A DNA stretch of 64,000 bases. Source: JAKVAV01 sp047633195 (GTDB lineage: Bacteria; Bacteroidota; Bacteroidia; Flavobacteriales_D; Cryomorphaceae). Positions within the stretch are counted from its first letter, which is position 1. Each line of letters opens with the position of its first letter. The notes beneath the pieces were generated by a model. The model was not told the DNA's origin. It ran no database searches and worked only from the letters and a program-made list of their open reading frames with translations. A program made the translations under genes and the position numbers. The DNA lies in assembly GCA_047633195.1 (NCBI GenBank), contig JBLIEU010000002.1, forward strand, positions 62,001 through 126,000, in the 5' to 3' direction. Below are positions 44,371 to 53,172 of this stretch, piece after piece.

Positions 44371-46113
44371 TTAACGGAACACATTGGTTCGTTTAAGGAA
44401 AGCCACCAGAATTACTCCTGATATTACTACCACTACTCCGTAAAGCATGGCAGCGTTCCATTCTTTGAATATGATCTTGCCTGTTAAGAACAAGATACCA
44501 TAGGTCAAAGTAACAGAAGATAACCAACATACGGCAAGACGGGCGATGTTGTTCCGATTTTCAACAGTTGATTTTCGGAAAATGCGCCAATTGCCATCGG
44601 GGCGTACTCTGTCAAAGAAAATTTTCAGAGATTTTTCGTCCTCCTTCGGACCGAAAAAGGTGAAGAGGATCCAAACAACAGTCGTAACTCCGACCGTCAG
44701 GAAAAAGCTTTCGGGAAATTGAAGGTCGAAAAACCATTTGCCAACGGCATAGACAATAAAGGGAGTGACCGTCGCGGAGATTTCACTCCAAGCATTGATG
44801 CGCCACCAATACCAGCGCAGAATCAAAACCAAACCGAGACCTGCCCCGCATTCCAACACAAATTCCCAAACACCACTAATCGATGTCATGAATTGAGTGA
44901 TGACGAGTCCGCATATCATCAGCAAGAAGGTGATCACTCTCGACGCTGTCACCAATTGTTTCGAGTTGGAATCGGGCTTTACAAATCGTTTGTAAAGGTC
45001 ATTGGCCAAATAGCCTGCACCCCAGTTGAGTTGCGTGCTTATCGTACTTAAATAAGCCCCGAGGAATGCGGCCAATAAAAGCCCTTTTAGACCTGTAGGC
45101 AGGAAGTCTTTCATCGCTCGGACGTATCCTTCCTTTAATTGGGCACCTTCAAGCTCTGGATACAGCACCATACAAGAGAGTGCTACCAGAATCCACGGCC
45201 ACGGCCTTAGGCAGTAGTGAGCGACTTGGAAAAACAAGGTGGCGTATACGGCTCCTTTTTCTGTTTTCGTGCTCATCATTCGCTGAGCTACGTAGCCACC
45301 ACCGCCAGGCTCCTGTCCCGGATACCAGCTGGCCCACCACTGCACACCTAGGTAAGCGAAGAAAGCTCCGAAACTGATGACCATCATATTGCCCGCACCT
45401 TCTCCATCTTCGCTAATCGTTGGGAAGAAATTGAAAGTAGATGGCGGCAATGCGGCTTTTAATCCGTCGATTCCTCCCACCTCTTCGCTTCCTACCACGA
45501 CTATGGCCAGGACGATCGTACCTAGAATTGCCAAGGTGAATTGAACGACGTCAGTAACGGCTACTCCCCAAATTCCCGAAAGGGAAGTGTAGAATGCAGC
45601 AAATACCATGGCACAGGCCACGATAGTGTAGGTCAATTGAGGCGTGGTTCCAAAGAACTCCTGAATGATGGTAATCATGGCTAGGTTTACCCAACCGATG
45701 ATCAAAATATTCATGACCAGTCCAAGATAAACCGCCTTGAATCCTCTCAGCATTGCTGCGGGTTTCCCCGAATAGCGAAGCTCTATAAACTCTGTTTCGG
45801 TGAGGACTTCTGCTCTTCGCCACAACTTGGCAAAGAAGAAGGTTGTAAGCATACCACCTGCCAGAAAACTCCACCAAATCCAGTTTCCTGAAATACCGCT
45901 CTTTCCGACGAGTTCTGTTACGGCAAGTGGCGTATCGGCTGCGAAAGTAGTTGCGACCATTGATATTCCCGCAACCAACCAAGGCATCTCCCGATTTCCC
46001 AAAAAGAAGCTCTCCATACTCTTGGAGGCGCGCTTCCTAAAGTAGAGACCTATTGTGAGGCTAAAGATTAAAAATACGACGATAATCGTCCAATCGATCC
46101 AGTGTAAATCCAT
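44371..46113 (-). CDS. Sodium:solute symporter (SSS family)
   Basis: A 580-residue membrane protein from ATG 46113 (MDLHWIDWTIIVV; the frame also allows 46122). About 13 helices of the LeuT-like SSS fold. Recognisable parts are FFLGNREMPWLVAGISMVAT (helix 1 Na+ site region), ELRYSGKPA and the helix-8 segment LLAAFLGAYLSTISTQLNWGA with Ser/Thr for the second Na+ site. The substrate is not predictable; sugars, amino acids and nucleosides are all possible. Single gene, divergent from priA, with their 5' parts close together. Confidence 0.9.
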   Translation of the reverse strand: MDLHWIDWTIIVVFLIFSLTIGLYFRKRASKSMESFFLGNREMPWLVAGISMVATTFAADTPLAVTELVGKSGISGNWIWWSFLAGGMLTTFFFAKLWRRAEVLTETEFIELRYSGKPAAMLRGFKAVYLGLVMNILIIGWVNLAMITIIQEFFGTTPQLTYTIVACAMVFAAFYTSLSGIWGVAVTDVVQFTLAILGTIVLAIVVVGSEEVGGIDGLKAALPPSTFNFFPTISEDGEGAGNMMVISFGAFFAYLGVQWWASWYPGQEPGGGGYVAQRMMSTKTEKGAVYATLFFQVAHYCLRPWPWILVALSCMVLYPELEGAQLKEGYVRAMKDFLPTGLKGLLLAAFLGAYLSTISTQLNWGAGYLANDLYKRFVKPDSNSKQLVTASRVITFLLMICGLVITQFMTSISGVWEFVLECGAGLGLVLILRWYWWRINAWSEISATVTPFIVYAVGKWFFDLQFPESFFLTVGVTTVVWILFTFFGPKEDEKSLKIFFDRVRPDGNWRIFRKSTVENRNNIARLAVCWLSSVTLTYGILFLTGKIIFKEWNAAMLYGVVVVISGVILVAFLKRTNVFR

Positions 46114-46205
46114 GCTAATCATGGTTATCGAAATTAGGTGGTGCGACCAATTGCTTTTTAATGTACCTCTCTTTTCTTACCACGTTTCTCTGTTGGTAAT
46201 TCCAT

Positions 46206-46213
46206 TAATTTTG
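46206..46213 (+). promoter_or_regulatory. -7 element of the priA promoter
   Basis: TAATTTTG matches TAnnTTTG, 21 bases before the TTG start proposed for priA at 46235. Confidence 0.5.
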
Positions 46214-46234
46214 CACCCCTCATTTGATTTGCCC

Positions 46235-48697
46235 TTGAAAGTTTTTTTCGCCGACGTAGTCCTGCCCTTAGCACTCCCGAAGACCTTCATCTATCGCATT
46301 CCGCAGAATATGGTAGAGTTTGTCGAAGTGGGAATCAGGGTGGTTGTGCCTTTCGGCAAAAACAAGCTCTATACGGGTATCATAGAGCTGATTCACGATA
46401 GAGCTCCCGTAGGATACACTGCCAAATACCTCGATGATGTGCTGGAAGAAAGCGCATTGATCAACGAGAAGCAGATGAAACTTTGGGACTGGATTTCGTC
46501 CTATTACCTCTGTACAAAAGGTGAAGTGATGCTCGCAGCGATGCCTTCTTCTATGAGGCTCGGCAGCGAAACAAAGTATATTCCCAATCCTGCTTTCGAA
46601 GGAGATATAACGGGATTGAGTGATAAGGAGCAAATGCTTTTGCAGGTATTGCACGATCGGGAGGTCATGACAGCTCCAGAAGTTTCCGAAATTCTCGACA
46701 TAAAGAATATTCAGCGCACCATGAAGCGCCTTCTAGAAGCATCGGCTATTTTGATCATGGAAGATTTCAAAGAAGGCTTCAAGCCAAAAGTGGAAAAATT
46801 CGTTCGCCTAACTGAAGCGTGCATCGATGAAGAAGGCTTGCAAGCTGCATTTCGATCGGTTCAGCGCGCTCCCAAGCAAGAGGAGTTGCTCATGGCTTTT
46901 GTTCAATTGAGCGAGCGATACAGTGCCGAGGCGAAAGACGTTCAAAAAACGGTCTTGCAAAAAAGAGCCAGTGCTTCCTCCGCGCAAGTCACTGCTTTGC
47001 AAAAGAAAGGCATCTTCGAGATCTACGAGAAAGAAGTCGGAAGACTCATTTACGGCGAAGGCGGTGGAGCAGGGCCTATTCAATTAAGCTCGATTCAAGA
47101 AGGAGCGCTGGCAGAAATAAGGAATTCATTTGAAGAGAAAAGTGTGACCCTTCTTCATGGAGTCACCTCTTCGGGAAAGACAGAAATCTATATTTCCTTA
47201 ATCAAAGAGCAGCTCGAACTGGGCAAGCAAGTTCTCTACATGCTTCCTGAGATTGCGCTGACCACTCAAATGATCAACCGCCTCAAGGCTCATTTTGGTG
47301 ATCTGGTGGCCGTTTATCACTCTCGCTTCAGTCAAAATGAACGAGTGGAATTGTGGAATACCATTGGCGACAAGAATTCGACAAAAGCTAAAGTTGTTCT
47401 GGGGGCTAGGAGTGCTTTATTTCTTCCGTTTTCTGAATTGGGCTTAGTCATCGTGGACGAAGAACACGAGACTTCCTTCAAGCAATTTGATCCAGCTCCA
47501 CGCTACAATGCACGAGATGCTGCGATCGTACTCTCTGGTATTCACGGTGCCAAAACGCTGCTAGGATCGGCCACACCATCTTTTGAATCTTACTTCAATG
47601 CGAAAGGGGGGAAGTATGGTTACGTGCAAGTAACGGAGCGTTTCGGAGGGGTGGCACTTCCTAAGATTGAGCCCGTATCCTTATCGGGAAAAGAAAGCAG
47701 TACGGGATATTTCACCAAGGAATTATTGGATGCTATTCGGGACACTTTGGAAAACAATGAGCAAATCATTCTTTTTCAAAACCGAAGAGGCTATGCACCA
47801 GTTTTGCTCTGCAATACCTGCGGTTGGTCGCCTGAATGCACTAGATGCGACGTGACCTTGACTTACCACAAAGCCCAAGATCGTTTCGTATGCCACTATT
47901 GTGCAAATCGCTACAACCAGCCTCCGAGCTGTGCGGCATGCGGTAGCCACGGACTGAGGCTGGCAGGTTTTGGGACGGAGAGAATCGAAGAGGAACTACC
48001 CATCTATTTCCCCGATGCCACTGTGGCGCGATTGGATTTAGACTCTACCCGTTCAAAGAATGCGTACTCCAGGATATTGACCGATTTCCAGAATGGATCA
48101 ATCGATATTTTGATTGGGACTCAAATGATCACCAAGGGTCTTGATTTTGATCGAGTGACGTTGGTTGGAATCTTGAATGCTGATCTATTGCTGCGATTTC
48201 CTGACTTCAGAGCAGGGGAGAGGGCATACCAACTCATGACACAAGTTGCGGGGAGAGCTGGAAGAAAGGAGAAGCAAGGCAAGGTGATCATTCAATCACA
48301 AGACCCCAATCAGTGGCTGATACAACAGGTGAAGCATGGAAATTACGAAGGTGTTTTGAACCAAGAGATCAAAGAGAGGAAGGAGTTTGCCTATCCGCCA
48401 TTTACCCGATTGATAAAACTCACTTTGCAGCACCGCGAGGCTGAAATGGTAGACTATTGTGCCGCGGAATTAAAAAATGAATTGCTAAAAATTCTGCCCG
48501 AGCAGTCTATTTTGGGACCAGAATATCCTGTGGTGGCAAGAGTGAAAAATCGCTACAACAAGAATCTCTTGCTCAAACTCCATCGAAATCAGAACCCTGC
48601 GGATTTTAAAGGGAAGATGAAAAATCTGACAGGCCCGTTTTTCGCCAAAAAAGAATTCAAATCGGTGCGGTTGATTATCAACGTCGACCCTTACTAG
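46235..48697 (+). CDS. priA: Primosomal protein N' (replication-restart helicase PriA)
   Basis: About 820 residues from TTG 46235 (MKVFFADVVLPLALPKTF matches PriA N-termini; the open frame reaching 46055 overlaps the symporter and has no PriA-like sequence). A 3' DNA-binding domain is followed by a winged helix. The helicase core has HGVTSSGKTE (Walker A), DEEHETSFK (DEAH-like box) and VAGRAGRKEK (motif VI). Zinc-binding Cys clusters CNTCGWSPECTRCD and CHYC..CAACG lie between the lobes. It reloads the replisome at stalled forks. Confidence 0.94.
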   Translation: MKVFFADVVLPLALPKTFIYRIPQNMVEFVEVGIRVVVPFGKNKLYTGIIELIHDRAPVGYTAKYLDDVLEESALINEKQMKLWDWISSYYLCTKGEVMLAAMPSSMRLGSETKYIPNPAFEGDITGLSDKEQMLLQVLHDREVMTAPEVSEILDIKNIQRTMKRLLEASAILIMEDFKEGFKPKVEKFVRLTEACIDEEGLQAAFRSVQRAPKQEELLMAFVQLSERYSAEAKDVQKTVLQKRASASSAQVTALQKKGIFEIYEKEVGRLIYGEGGGAGPIQLSSIQEGALAEIRNSFEEKSVTLLHGVTSSGKTEIYISLIKEQLELGKQVLYMLPEIALTTQMINRLKAHFGDLVAVYHSRFSQNERVELWNTIGDKNSTKAKVVLGARSALFLPFSELGLVIVDEEHETSFKQFDPAPRYNARDAAIVLSGIHGAKTLLGSATPSFESYFNAKGGKYGYVQVTERFGGVALPKIEPVSLSGKESSTGYFTKELLDAIRDTLENNEQIILFQNRRGYAPVLLCNTCGWSPECTRCDVTLTYHKAQDRFVCHYCANRYNQPPSCAACGSHGLRLAGFGTERIEEELPIYFPDATVARLDLDSTRSKNAYSRILTDFQNGSIDILIGTQMITKGLDFDRVTLVGILNADLLLRFPDFRAGERAYQLMTQVAGRAGRKEKQGKVIIQSQDPNQWLIQQVKHGNYEGVLNQEIKERKEFAYPPFTRLIKLTLQHREAEMVDYCAAELKNELLKILPEQSILGPEYPVVARVKNRYNKNLLLKLHRNQNPADFKGKMKNLTGPFFAKKEFKSVRLIINVDPY

Positions 48698-48734
48698 TGA
48701 TTAACCGTATCTTGTACCATTAATTTCACCTGCA

Positions 48735-49490
48735 GTGAAGAACGTTTTTGGACAATGGAAATTTTTGAAATCCTTGCTTATTTCCATTCTGGGAATAGTC
48801 ACTTGGCCACGCTTTGTATGGACAAATAAGAGCGTAATAGCGGGTATGGATGTCCTCCAAAAATTGCCCAATCGAAATGTACTCTTTGTATCCAATCACC
48901 AGACATATTTTTCGGATGTTATCCTAATGTACCACGCTTTCGGTGCGGCAAAATGGAAGTTCAAGCGGGGTATTCGCAATCCGATTTATCTGCTCGCACC
49001 CAAAATTAACTTGTATTACGTAGCTGCCGCTGAAACAATGAAGAGTGGATTGCTCCCGAAACTATTTGCTTATGGCGGCGCTATTTCGGTTGACAGAACT
49101 TGGCGAGCCTCTGGGGAATCGCTGGAAAGAGAGGTCAATCCGAAGGACCCAGAGAATATTTCGAAAGCTGTTTCTACTGGTTGGCTGGTCACTTTCCCTC
49201 AGGGAACGACCAAGGCATTTGAAAAAGGCCGAAAGGGAACCGCTCATATTATTAAACAGAATAGGCCAATTGTCGTTCCCGTCAATATTGACGGATTCCG
49301 TCGTGCATTTGATAAGAAAGGATTGAAGATCAAGAAGAGGGATACCCGTTTGTTGATGAAATTCTACGAGCCACTCGATATCGATTACGATGCTCCTGCA
49401 GAAGAGATTTTAGAGCAAGTGATGGTTGCGATAAAGCAAACCTCAGAATTTCTCCGCGTTCCGCAACCTGAGGAAGAAGGCGAGAAATAG
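48735..49490 (+). CDS. Divergent PlsC-like acyltransferase
   Basis: A 251-residue protein starting at GTG 48735, with an N-terminal membrane segment (LLISILGIVTWPRFVW). The acyltransferase motifs are VSNHQTYFSD, GAISVDRTWR, FPQGTTKAFEKGRKG and PIVVPVNIDG. The first motif has five residues between His and Asp, where classic PlsC has four, and FPQGT replaces FPEGT. It probably acylates lysophosphatidate or another lipid in the inner membrane, with an altered active-site geometry. It lies 37 bases after priA. Confidence 0.8.
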   Translation: MKNVFGQWKFLKSLLISILGIVTWPRFVWTNKSVIAGMDVLQKLPNRNVLFVSNHQTYFSDVILMYHAFGAAKWKFKRGIRNPIYLLAPKINLYYVAAAETMKSGLLPKLFAYGGAISVDRTWRASGESLEREVNPKDPENISKAVSTGWLVTFPQGTTKAFEKGRKGTAHIIKQNRPIVVPVNIDGFRRAFDKKGLKIKKRDTRLLMKFYEPLDIDYDAPAEEILEQVMVAIKQTSEFLRVPQPEEEGEK

Positions 49491-49491
49491 T

Positions 49492-49929
49492 CTACGCTTT
49501 CCCCAGGATTTCGTTTTTTGAAGCTGGGTAGGCATTGAAAGTGCCAAGTCCTTTTGAGGCAATTTTCATTTTTTCGTTTTCGATGTAAATCGTCCCCTCA
49601 GAAGAAATTAGTCTGTTACCTTCAAATATTACTTTTCCATTGCCAAGTAGTCGATCTCCAATTTTGATCGGAGCGTAGAAGTTGAGCTTGAATTCTACGG
49701 TACTTACTAGCTTGTCTTTTTCTGCCGCGAGCGAGAGTGCTGCCACACCAAGAATGGCATCCATCATTCCTGAGACCGCCCCGCCATGTGCCGCCATAGG
49801 ATTGGAGAGGTGCTCTTCTTTTATTTCCATTCGGTACTCGATTTCTCCAGGTTTGATAACGGTAAGCTTCAATCCGAGCAGTTTACCGAAAGCATTCACT
49901 TCGTTGTATTTCTTTAAAATAGGATGCAT
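49492..49929 (-). CDS. Hotdog-fold acyl-CoA thioesterase, PaaI family
   Basis: A 145-residue protein with the hotdog core: LSNPMAAHGGAVSGMMDAILGVAAL (catalytic helix with the His-Gly-Gly), then STVEFKLNFYAPIKIGDRL and GNGKVIFEGNRL. Family members cleave acyl- or aryl-CoA thioesters; the acyl group cannot be predicted. It converges on the acyltransferase gene with a 1-base gap. A copy of the intergenic repeat lies directly upstream of its start, so its promoter must lie in or beyond the repeat. Confidence 0.88.
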   Translation of the reverse strand: MHPILKKYNEVNAFGKLLGLKLTVIKPGEIEYRMEIKEEHLSNPMAAHGGAVSGMMDAILGVAALSLAAEKDKLVSTVEFKLNFYAPIKIGDRLLGNGKVIFEGNRLISSEGTIYIENEKMKIASKGLGTFNAYPASKNEILGKA

Positions 49930-49940
49930 AGGGTTTATTG

Positions 49941-50083
49941 AGTGTCTGTAGATTTAGTCGAGAGTCCGAGCTAAAGGGTTCATTGGTAAAACACATGAAG
50001 GTTTAAAGAACAAGGAGGTGACTCTTGAAAATGACTGTTTTTAAACCAAGTGAAACTCAGATAATGGACTCTAAAGACAGAAG
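49941..50083 (-). repeat. Dispersed intergenic repeat, copy 2 (reverse orientation)
   Basis: On the minus strand it begins CTTCTGTCTTTAGAGTCCA, then TTATCTGAGTTTCACTTGG, AAAACAGTCAT, CCTCCTTG, and ends TAGCTCGGACTCTCGACT followed by CTACAGACACT. The two ends are imperfect inverted repeats (TGTCTGTAGATTTAG versus TCTGTCTTTAG). It lies between the thioesterase gene and gamma-glutamyltransferase. Confidence 0.72.
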
Positions 50084-50087
50084 TTAT

Positions 50088-51794
50088 TTAATAACCCGCT
50101 CCAACATCATCACCGCGAGGATCGCCACAAACTTCGAGCATTCCATTGTCTGATACCTTAATGGCATCTACTCTTCCCAAAGTGTAATAGTAGTCGATTT
50201 TGTGCCCCTTATTTTCTAGCATATTGATGACATCCTGCGGAAATTTGTCTTGTTCAAGAAAGAGCTTATCTGGTAGCCATTGGCTGTGAAACTTCGGGGC
50301 GGCTATGGCATCTTTTAGATCCATGTCGTAGTAGACACAATTGGCAATGGTTTGGTATACCGAGGTGATGATAGTGCTACCGCCAGGTGATCCTGCTACT
50401 AAAAATAGCTCACCATCTTTCTCCACAATGGAAGGGGTCATCGAGCTGAGCATTCTTTTTCCTGGCTCGATGGAGTTTGCCTTTCCTCCGATCAGACCGA
50501 ACATATTCGGTGTGCCTGGCTTTGAACTGAAATCGTCCATTTCGTTGTTGAGCAAGAACCCAGCTCCCGATACGACTATCCGGCTTCCGTAACGTCCGTT
50601 GAGTGTCGTCGTTATTGATACCGCATTGCCTTCTTCGTCTACTACTGAAAGATGTGTGGTTTCCATGCTCTCGGCGACTTGCTCCATATTTCCATGGCTC
50701 ACTCGGCTGCTTTGCGTAGCGCGGTACCTGAAGTTCTCCAATCTCGAGGCGAGATAAGCCGAGTCCGTCAATTCCTTGTAAGGGATATCGTAATAATCGG
50801 GATCACCAAGATGCATGGAGCGATCGGCATATACACGCCTTTCTATTTCAGTATTGAAGTGTAGATACTCCACTGAATTGTGCTCCAACGATTCGACTTT
50901 AAGCATTTTACTCATTTTGAACATTTGCTCTAGAGCAATTCCACCACTAGACGGAGGAGGCATAGAAATGACCTTGTAATTGTCAAAGGAGAATTTAATG
51001 GGGTTGCGCCATTGCGGCTGGTAATTTTTTAAGTCCCTTTCTGTAATGAGTCCTCTTCCTTCTCCCATTTCGTCCAAAATCAATTGAGCCGTTTCTCCAT
51101 TATAGAACTCAGTAGGGCCTTTTTCTTTGATTCTCGTCAAAGTATTGGCTAAGTCTGTTTGGATCAAAATGTCCCCTTCTACCCATGGCATTTCTTTTAC
51201 AAATGCTGTAGGAAATCGGTTTCTGGTCTCAAACTTATCTCGGTTTTCGTTGAGTTGTTGTGCTTGATCGGCGGTGATTGCAAACCCATTACGAGCTATT
51301 TCGATGGCTGGTTCAAGAAGGTAACTCATCTTCAAGCTACCAAACTTGTCGTGCATCACGTAAATCCCAGCTACTGAACCTGGGACTGCTGCTGCTAGTC
51401 GCGTATTCAGGCTTAAGCCTTCTGCTACCTCACCATCGGGGCCTAAGAACAATTCGGCAAATGCGACCATCGGTGCTCTTTCTCGGAAATCCAGAGTTGC
51501 TGCCAAACCGTCGTTGCATCGAATAACCATGAATCCGCCTCCACCGATGTTGCCCGCTTTAGGAAAACAAACGGCCAAAGCCCATTGCACCGCCACAGCA
51601 GCATCAGTCGCATTTCCGCCACTCTCCAATATTTCGGCACCTATTCTCGCTGCCACGGGATGTGCACAAGCCACGCCAGCCTTCAAGGAATCCAGACTTT
51701 TATCTACTCTTACAGATGATTTTGATTCAGAGCTATTGGAGGGCTGACAAGCCCATAAAAAACAGATTGCCAGCAGTAATATTATTCTATTCAT
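50088..51794 (-). CDS. ggt: Gamma-glutamyltransferase (lipoprotein)
   Basis: A 568-residue exported enzyme from ATG 51794 (MNRIILLLAICFLWAC gives a lipobox with Cys; the frame also allows 51806). The large subunit begins VACAHPVAARIGAEIL. The nucleophile Thr that starts the small subunit after self-cleavage is in METTHLSVVDEEGNA, and substrate contacts are in LNNEMDDF and SSMTPSI. It transfers or hydrolyses the gamma-glutamyl group of glutathione outside the cytoplasm. It overlaps the preceding cyclophilin gene by 8 bases. Confidence 0.94.
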   Translation of the reverse strand: MNRIILLLAICFLWACQPSNSSESKSSVRVDKSLDSLKAGVACAHPVAARIGAEILESGGNATDAAVAVQWALAVCFPKAGNIGGGGFMVIRCNDGLAATLDFRERAPMVAFAELFLGPDGEVAEGLSLNTRLAAAVPGSVAGIYVMHDKFGSLKMSYLLEPAIEIARNGFAITADQAQQLNENRDKFETRNRFPTAFVKEMPWVEGDILIQTDLANTLTRIKEKGPTEFYNGETAQLILDEMGEGRGLITERDLKNYQPQWRNPIKFSFDNYKVISMPPPSSGGIALEQMFKMSKMLKVESLEHNSVEYLHFNTEIERRVYADRSMHLGDPDYYDIPYKELTDSAYLASRLENFRYRATQSSRVSHGNMEQVAESMETTHLSVVDEEGNAVSITTTLNGRYGSRIVVSGAGFLLNNEMDDFSSKPGTPNMFGLIGGKANSIEPGKRMLSSMTPSIVEKDGELFLVAGSPGGSTIITSVYQTIANCVYYDMDLKDAIAAPKFHSQWLPDKLFLEQDKFPQDVINMLENKGHKIDYYYTLGRVDAIKVSDNGMLEVCGDPRGDDVGAGY

Positions 51795-52605
51795 CGATAA
51801 CGTCAATTTGCATGATTAAAGGGTCGATTGGCCATTCACCACCATCGGTTTTTACGGCAGCCATTTTATCCAATACATCCAGTCCTTCATAAATCTCACC
51901 AAAAACAGTGTGTTCATTGTCAAGATGTGGCGCTCCACCAATCGTCTTGTAAATTTTTCTTTTCCAGTCGGGAATGATCATTTCGCTGTCCCGCTCTATG
52001 GCCATCAGTTGCGGTTCATTGAATTTTTGTCCTTGGACAAAGAAAAAATAATAAGCCGAAGATCTCTTATTGGGATTGTTCTTATAAGCGCGAGCCATAG
52101 ATAAGACACCTTTCTTGTGTATGCGCTCCTTTTTGAATTCAGAGGGCATGGTGTACGATCCGATCAAGATTCGCTTCACTTTTTCAATTTCACTTTCATT
52201 GTTTCCGCCTTGAACGACAAAATTAGGCGCAACACGGATAAATTCAGTACCCGTGTAGTAATTTCTTTTGGTCATCATCAAGAAATTTGCCGTGTGCAAA
52301 GGTGTTTCTTCAAACAATCTCACCTTGAGCGTGCCGACTCGAGTGATTACTCGCACTCTTCTTTCGGGGTTTTCGCTAAAATATTCGCTTAAGAAGCTTT
52401 CGATATTTGCACTGTTCAGCTTGGGAAATTCTCTTTCGACTACTATGGTGCTATCTTTTTTTGGAATCTCTTTTTTAGTGGTTGATCTAACTTTGGACTC
52501 AGTTTCGTTCAGAGAAGAGCCCGAAGGTTCGCAACTGAGAAAGACTAAAATGATGAAAGCGAATCCGAGAAGATTCGCTTTGTTAAAATTGAAATGAGTT
52601 GGCAT
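51787..52605 (-). CDS. Cyclophilin-type peptidyl-prolyl isomerase, lipoprotein
   Basis: A 272-residue lipoprotein (lipobox IILVFLSC). After a Ser/Lys-rich linker of about 50 residues comes a cyclophilin domain: VGTLKVRLFEETPLHTANFLMM, YTGTEFIRVAPNFVVQGGN, KGVLSMARAYKN and FFFVQGQKF, ending DVLDKMAAVKTDGGEWP. The family's catalytic Arg is kept in FIRV. It helps proline isomerisation of exported proteins in the periplasm. The upstream DUF1883 gene ends 1 base into it, and ggt follows with overlap, so the three are one operon. Confidence 0.9.
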   Translation of the reverse strand: MPTHFNFNKANLLGFAFIILVFLSCEPSGSSLNETESKVRSTTKKEIPKKDSTIVVEREFPKLNSANIESFLSEYFSENPERRVRVITRVGTLKVRLFEETPLHTANFLMMTKRNYYTGTEFIRVAPNFVVQGGNNESEIEKVKRILIGSYTMPSEFKKERIHKKGVLSMARAYKNNPNKRSSAYYFFFVQGQKFNEPQLMAIERDSEMIIPDWKRKIYKTIGGAPHLDNEHTVFGEIYEGLDVLDKMAAVKTDGGEWPIDPLIMQIDVIDE

Positions 52606-52952
52606 TAATCGAGAGTGTCGTCGTATTCATCAACAGGCCTTTTTGCAGCTCCCGTTTGTTCAGAGCCATTTAAGGTATCGTAACGGTGTGGAATGAGCTT
52701 GGCATTGCCAGTTATATCTAGTGGATGGCTATAAGACCCTTTTTCAATGACAGCGTGCCAAGTGGCCTCAAATGGCACCGTAAAGGTTACGGGCGATTGT
52801 TCAGCTTCACCTCCTCGATACTGATAAGTATGGCCTTTCTTGTACCGTGAAAACTGGCTACTTTCCAAGAGCAATACTTTGGTGGGCTTATCGAACGTCA
52901 CTTCGATTTTATCTTTTGTTTTTGCTAAAAATGGTTTTTGTAGAAATCTCAT
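52605..52952 (-). CDS. DUF1883-like protein
   Basis: A 115-residue protein from ATG 52952 (MRFLQKPF; ATG 52967 is possible). The pattern VLLLESSQFSRYKKGHTYQYRGG followed by VTFTVPFEATWHAVIEKG resembles DUF1883, a small beta-sandwich that elsewhere is often joined to TIR domains in defence-like proteins. Here it stands alone with a charged C-terminal tail and no signal peptide. It is the first gene of the cyclophilin-ggt operon. Function unknown. Confidence 0.72.
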   Translation of the reverse strand: MRFLQKPFLAKTKDKIEVTFDKPTKVLLLESSQFSRYKKGHTYQYRGGEAEQSPVTFTVPFEATWHAVIEKGSYSHPLDITGNAKLIPHRYDTLNGSEQTGAAKRPVDEYDDTLD

Positions 52953-53002
52953 TGCGTTCAAATTCAACTAAATTTAAGAAAAATACCTTTGCGACTGGGA
53001 AT

Positions 53003-53040
53003 AAAAAAAGCGAGTGATCTAAGACCAACTCGCTTTTTCT
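53003..53040. terminator. Bidirectional intrinsic terminator
   Basis: AAAAAGCGAGT (53005-53015) pairs with ACTCGCTTTTT (53028-53038) around a 12-base loop, with A-run and T-run flanks, so it works on both strands. On the minus strand it can end the HEPN gene transcript, 133 bases after that stop. The bases 53041-53172 between them show nothing recognisable. Confidence 0.8.
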
Positions 53041-53172
53041 TGCTCTGCTCAAAGCAACCATCAGAAGATTTTAACTGCTACCAATGTAAGAGTGAACACC
53101 TGAACGTCAGTCTGGATTTTCACCAAAGAGCCTTCTCAACTCTTTTTCGGTCGAAAGTGGAAATAAGCGGAT

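Noticed and set aside
46055..46234. N-terminal extension of priA to 46055
   Set aside because: It overlaps the divergent symporter start and its promoter region and shows no similarity to PriA N-termini.
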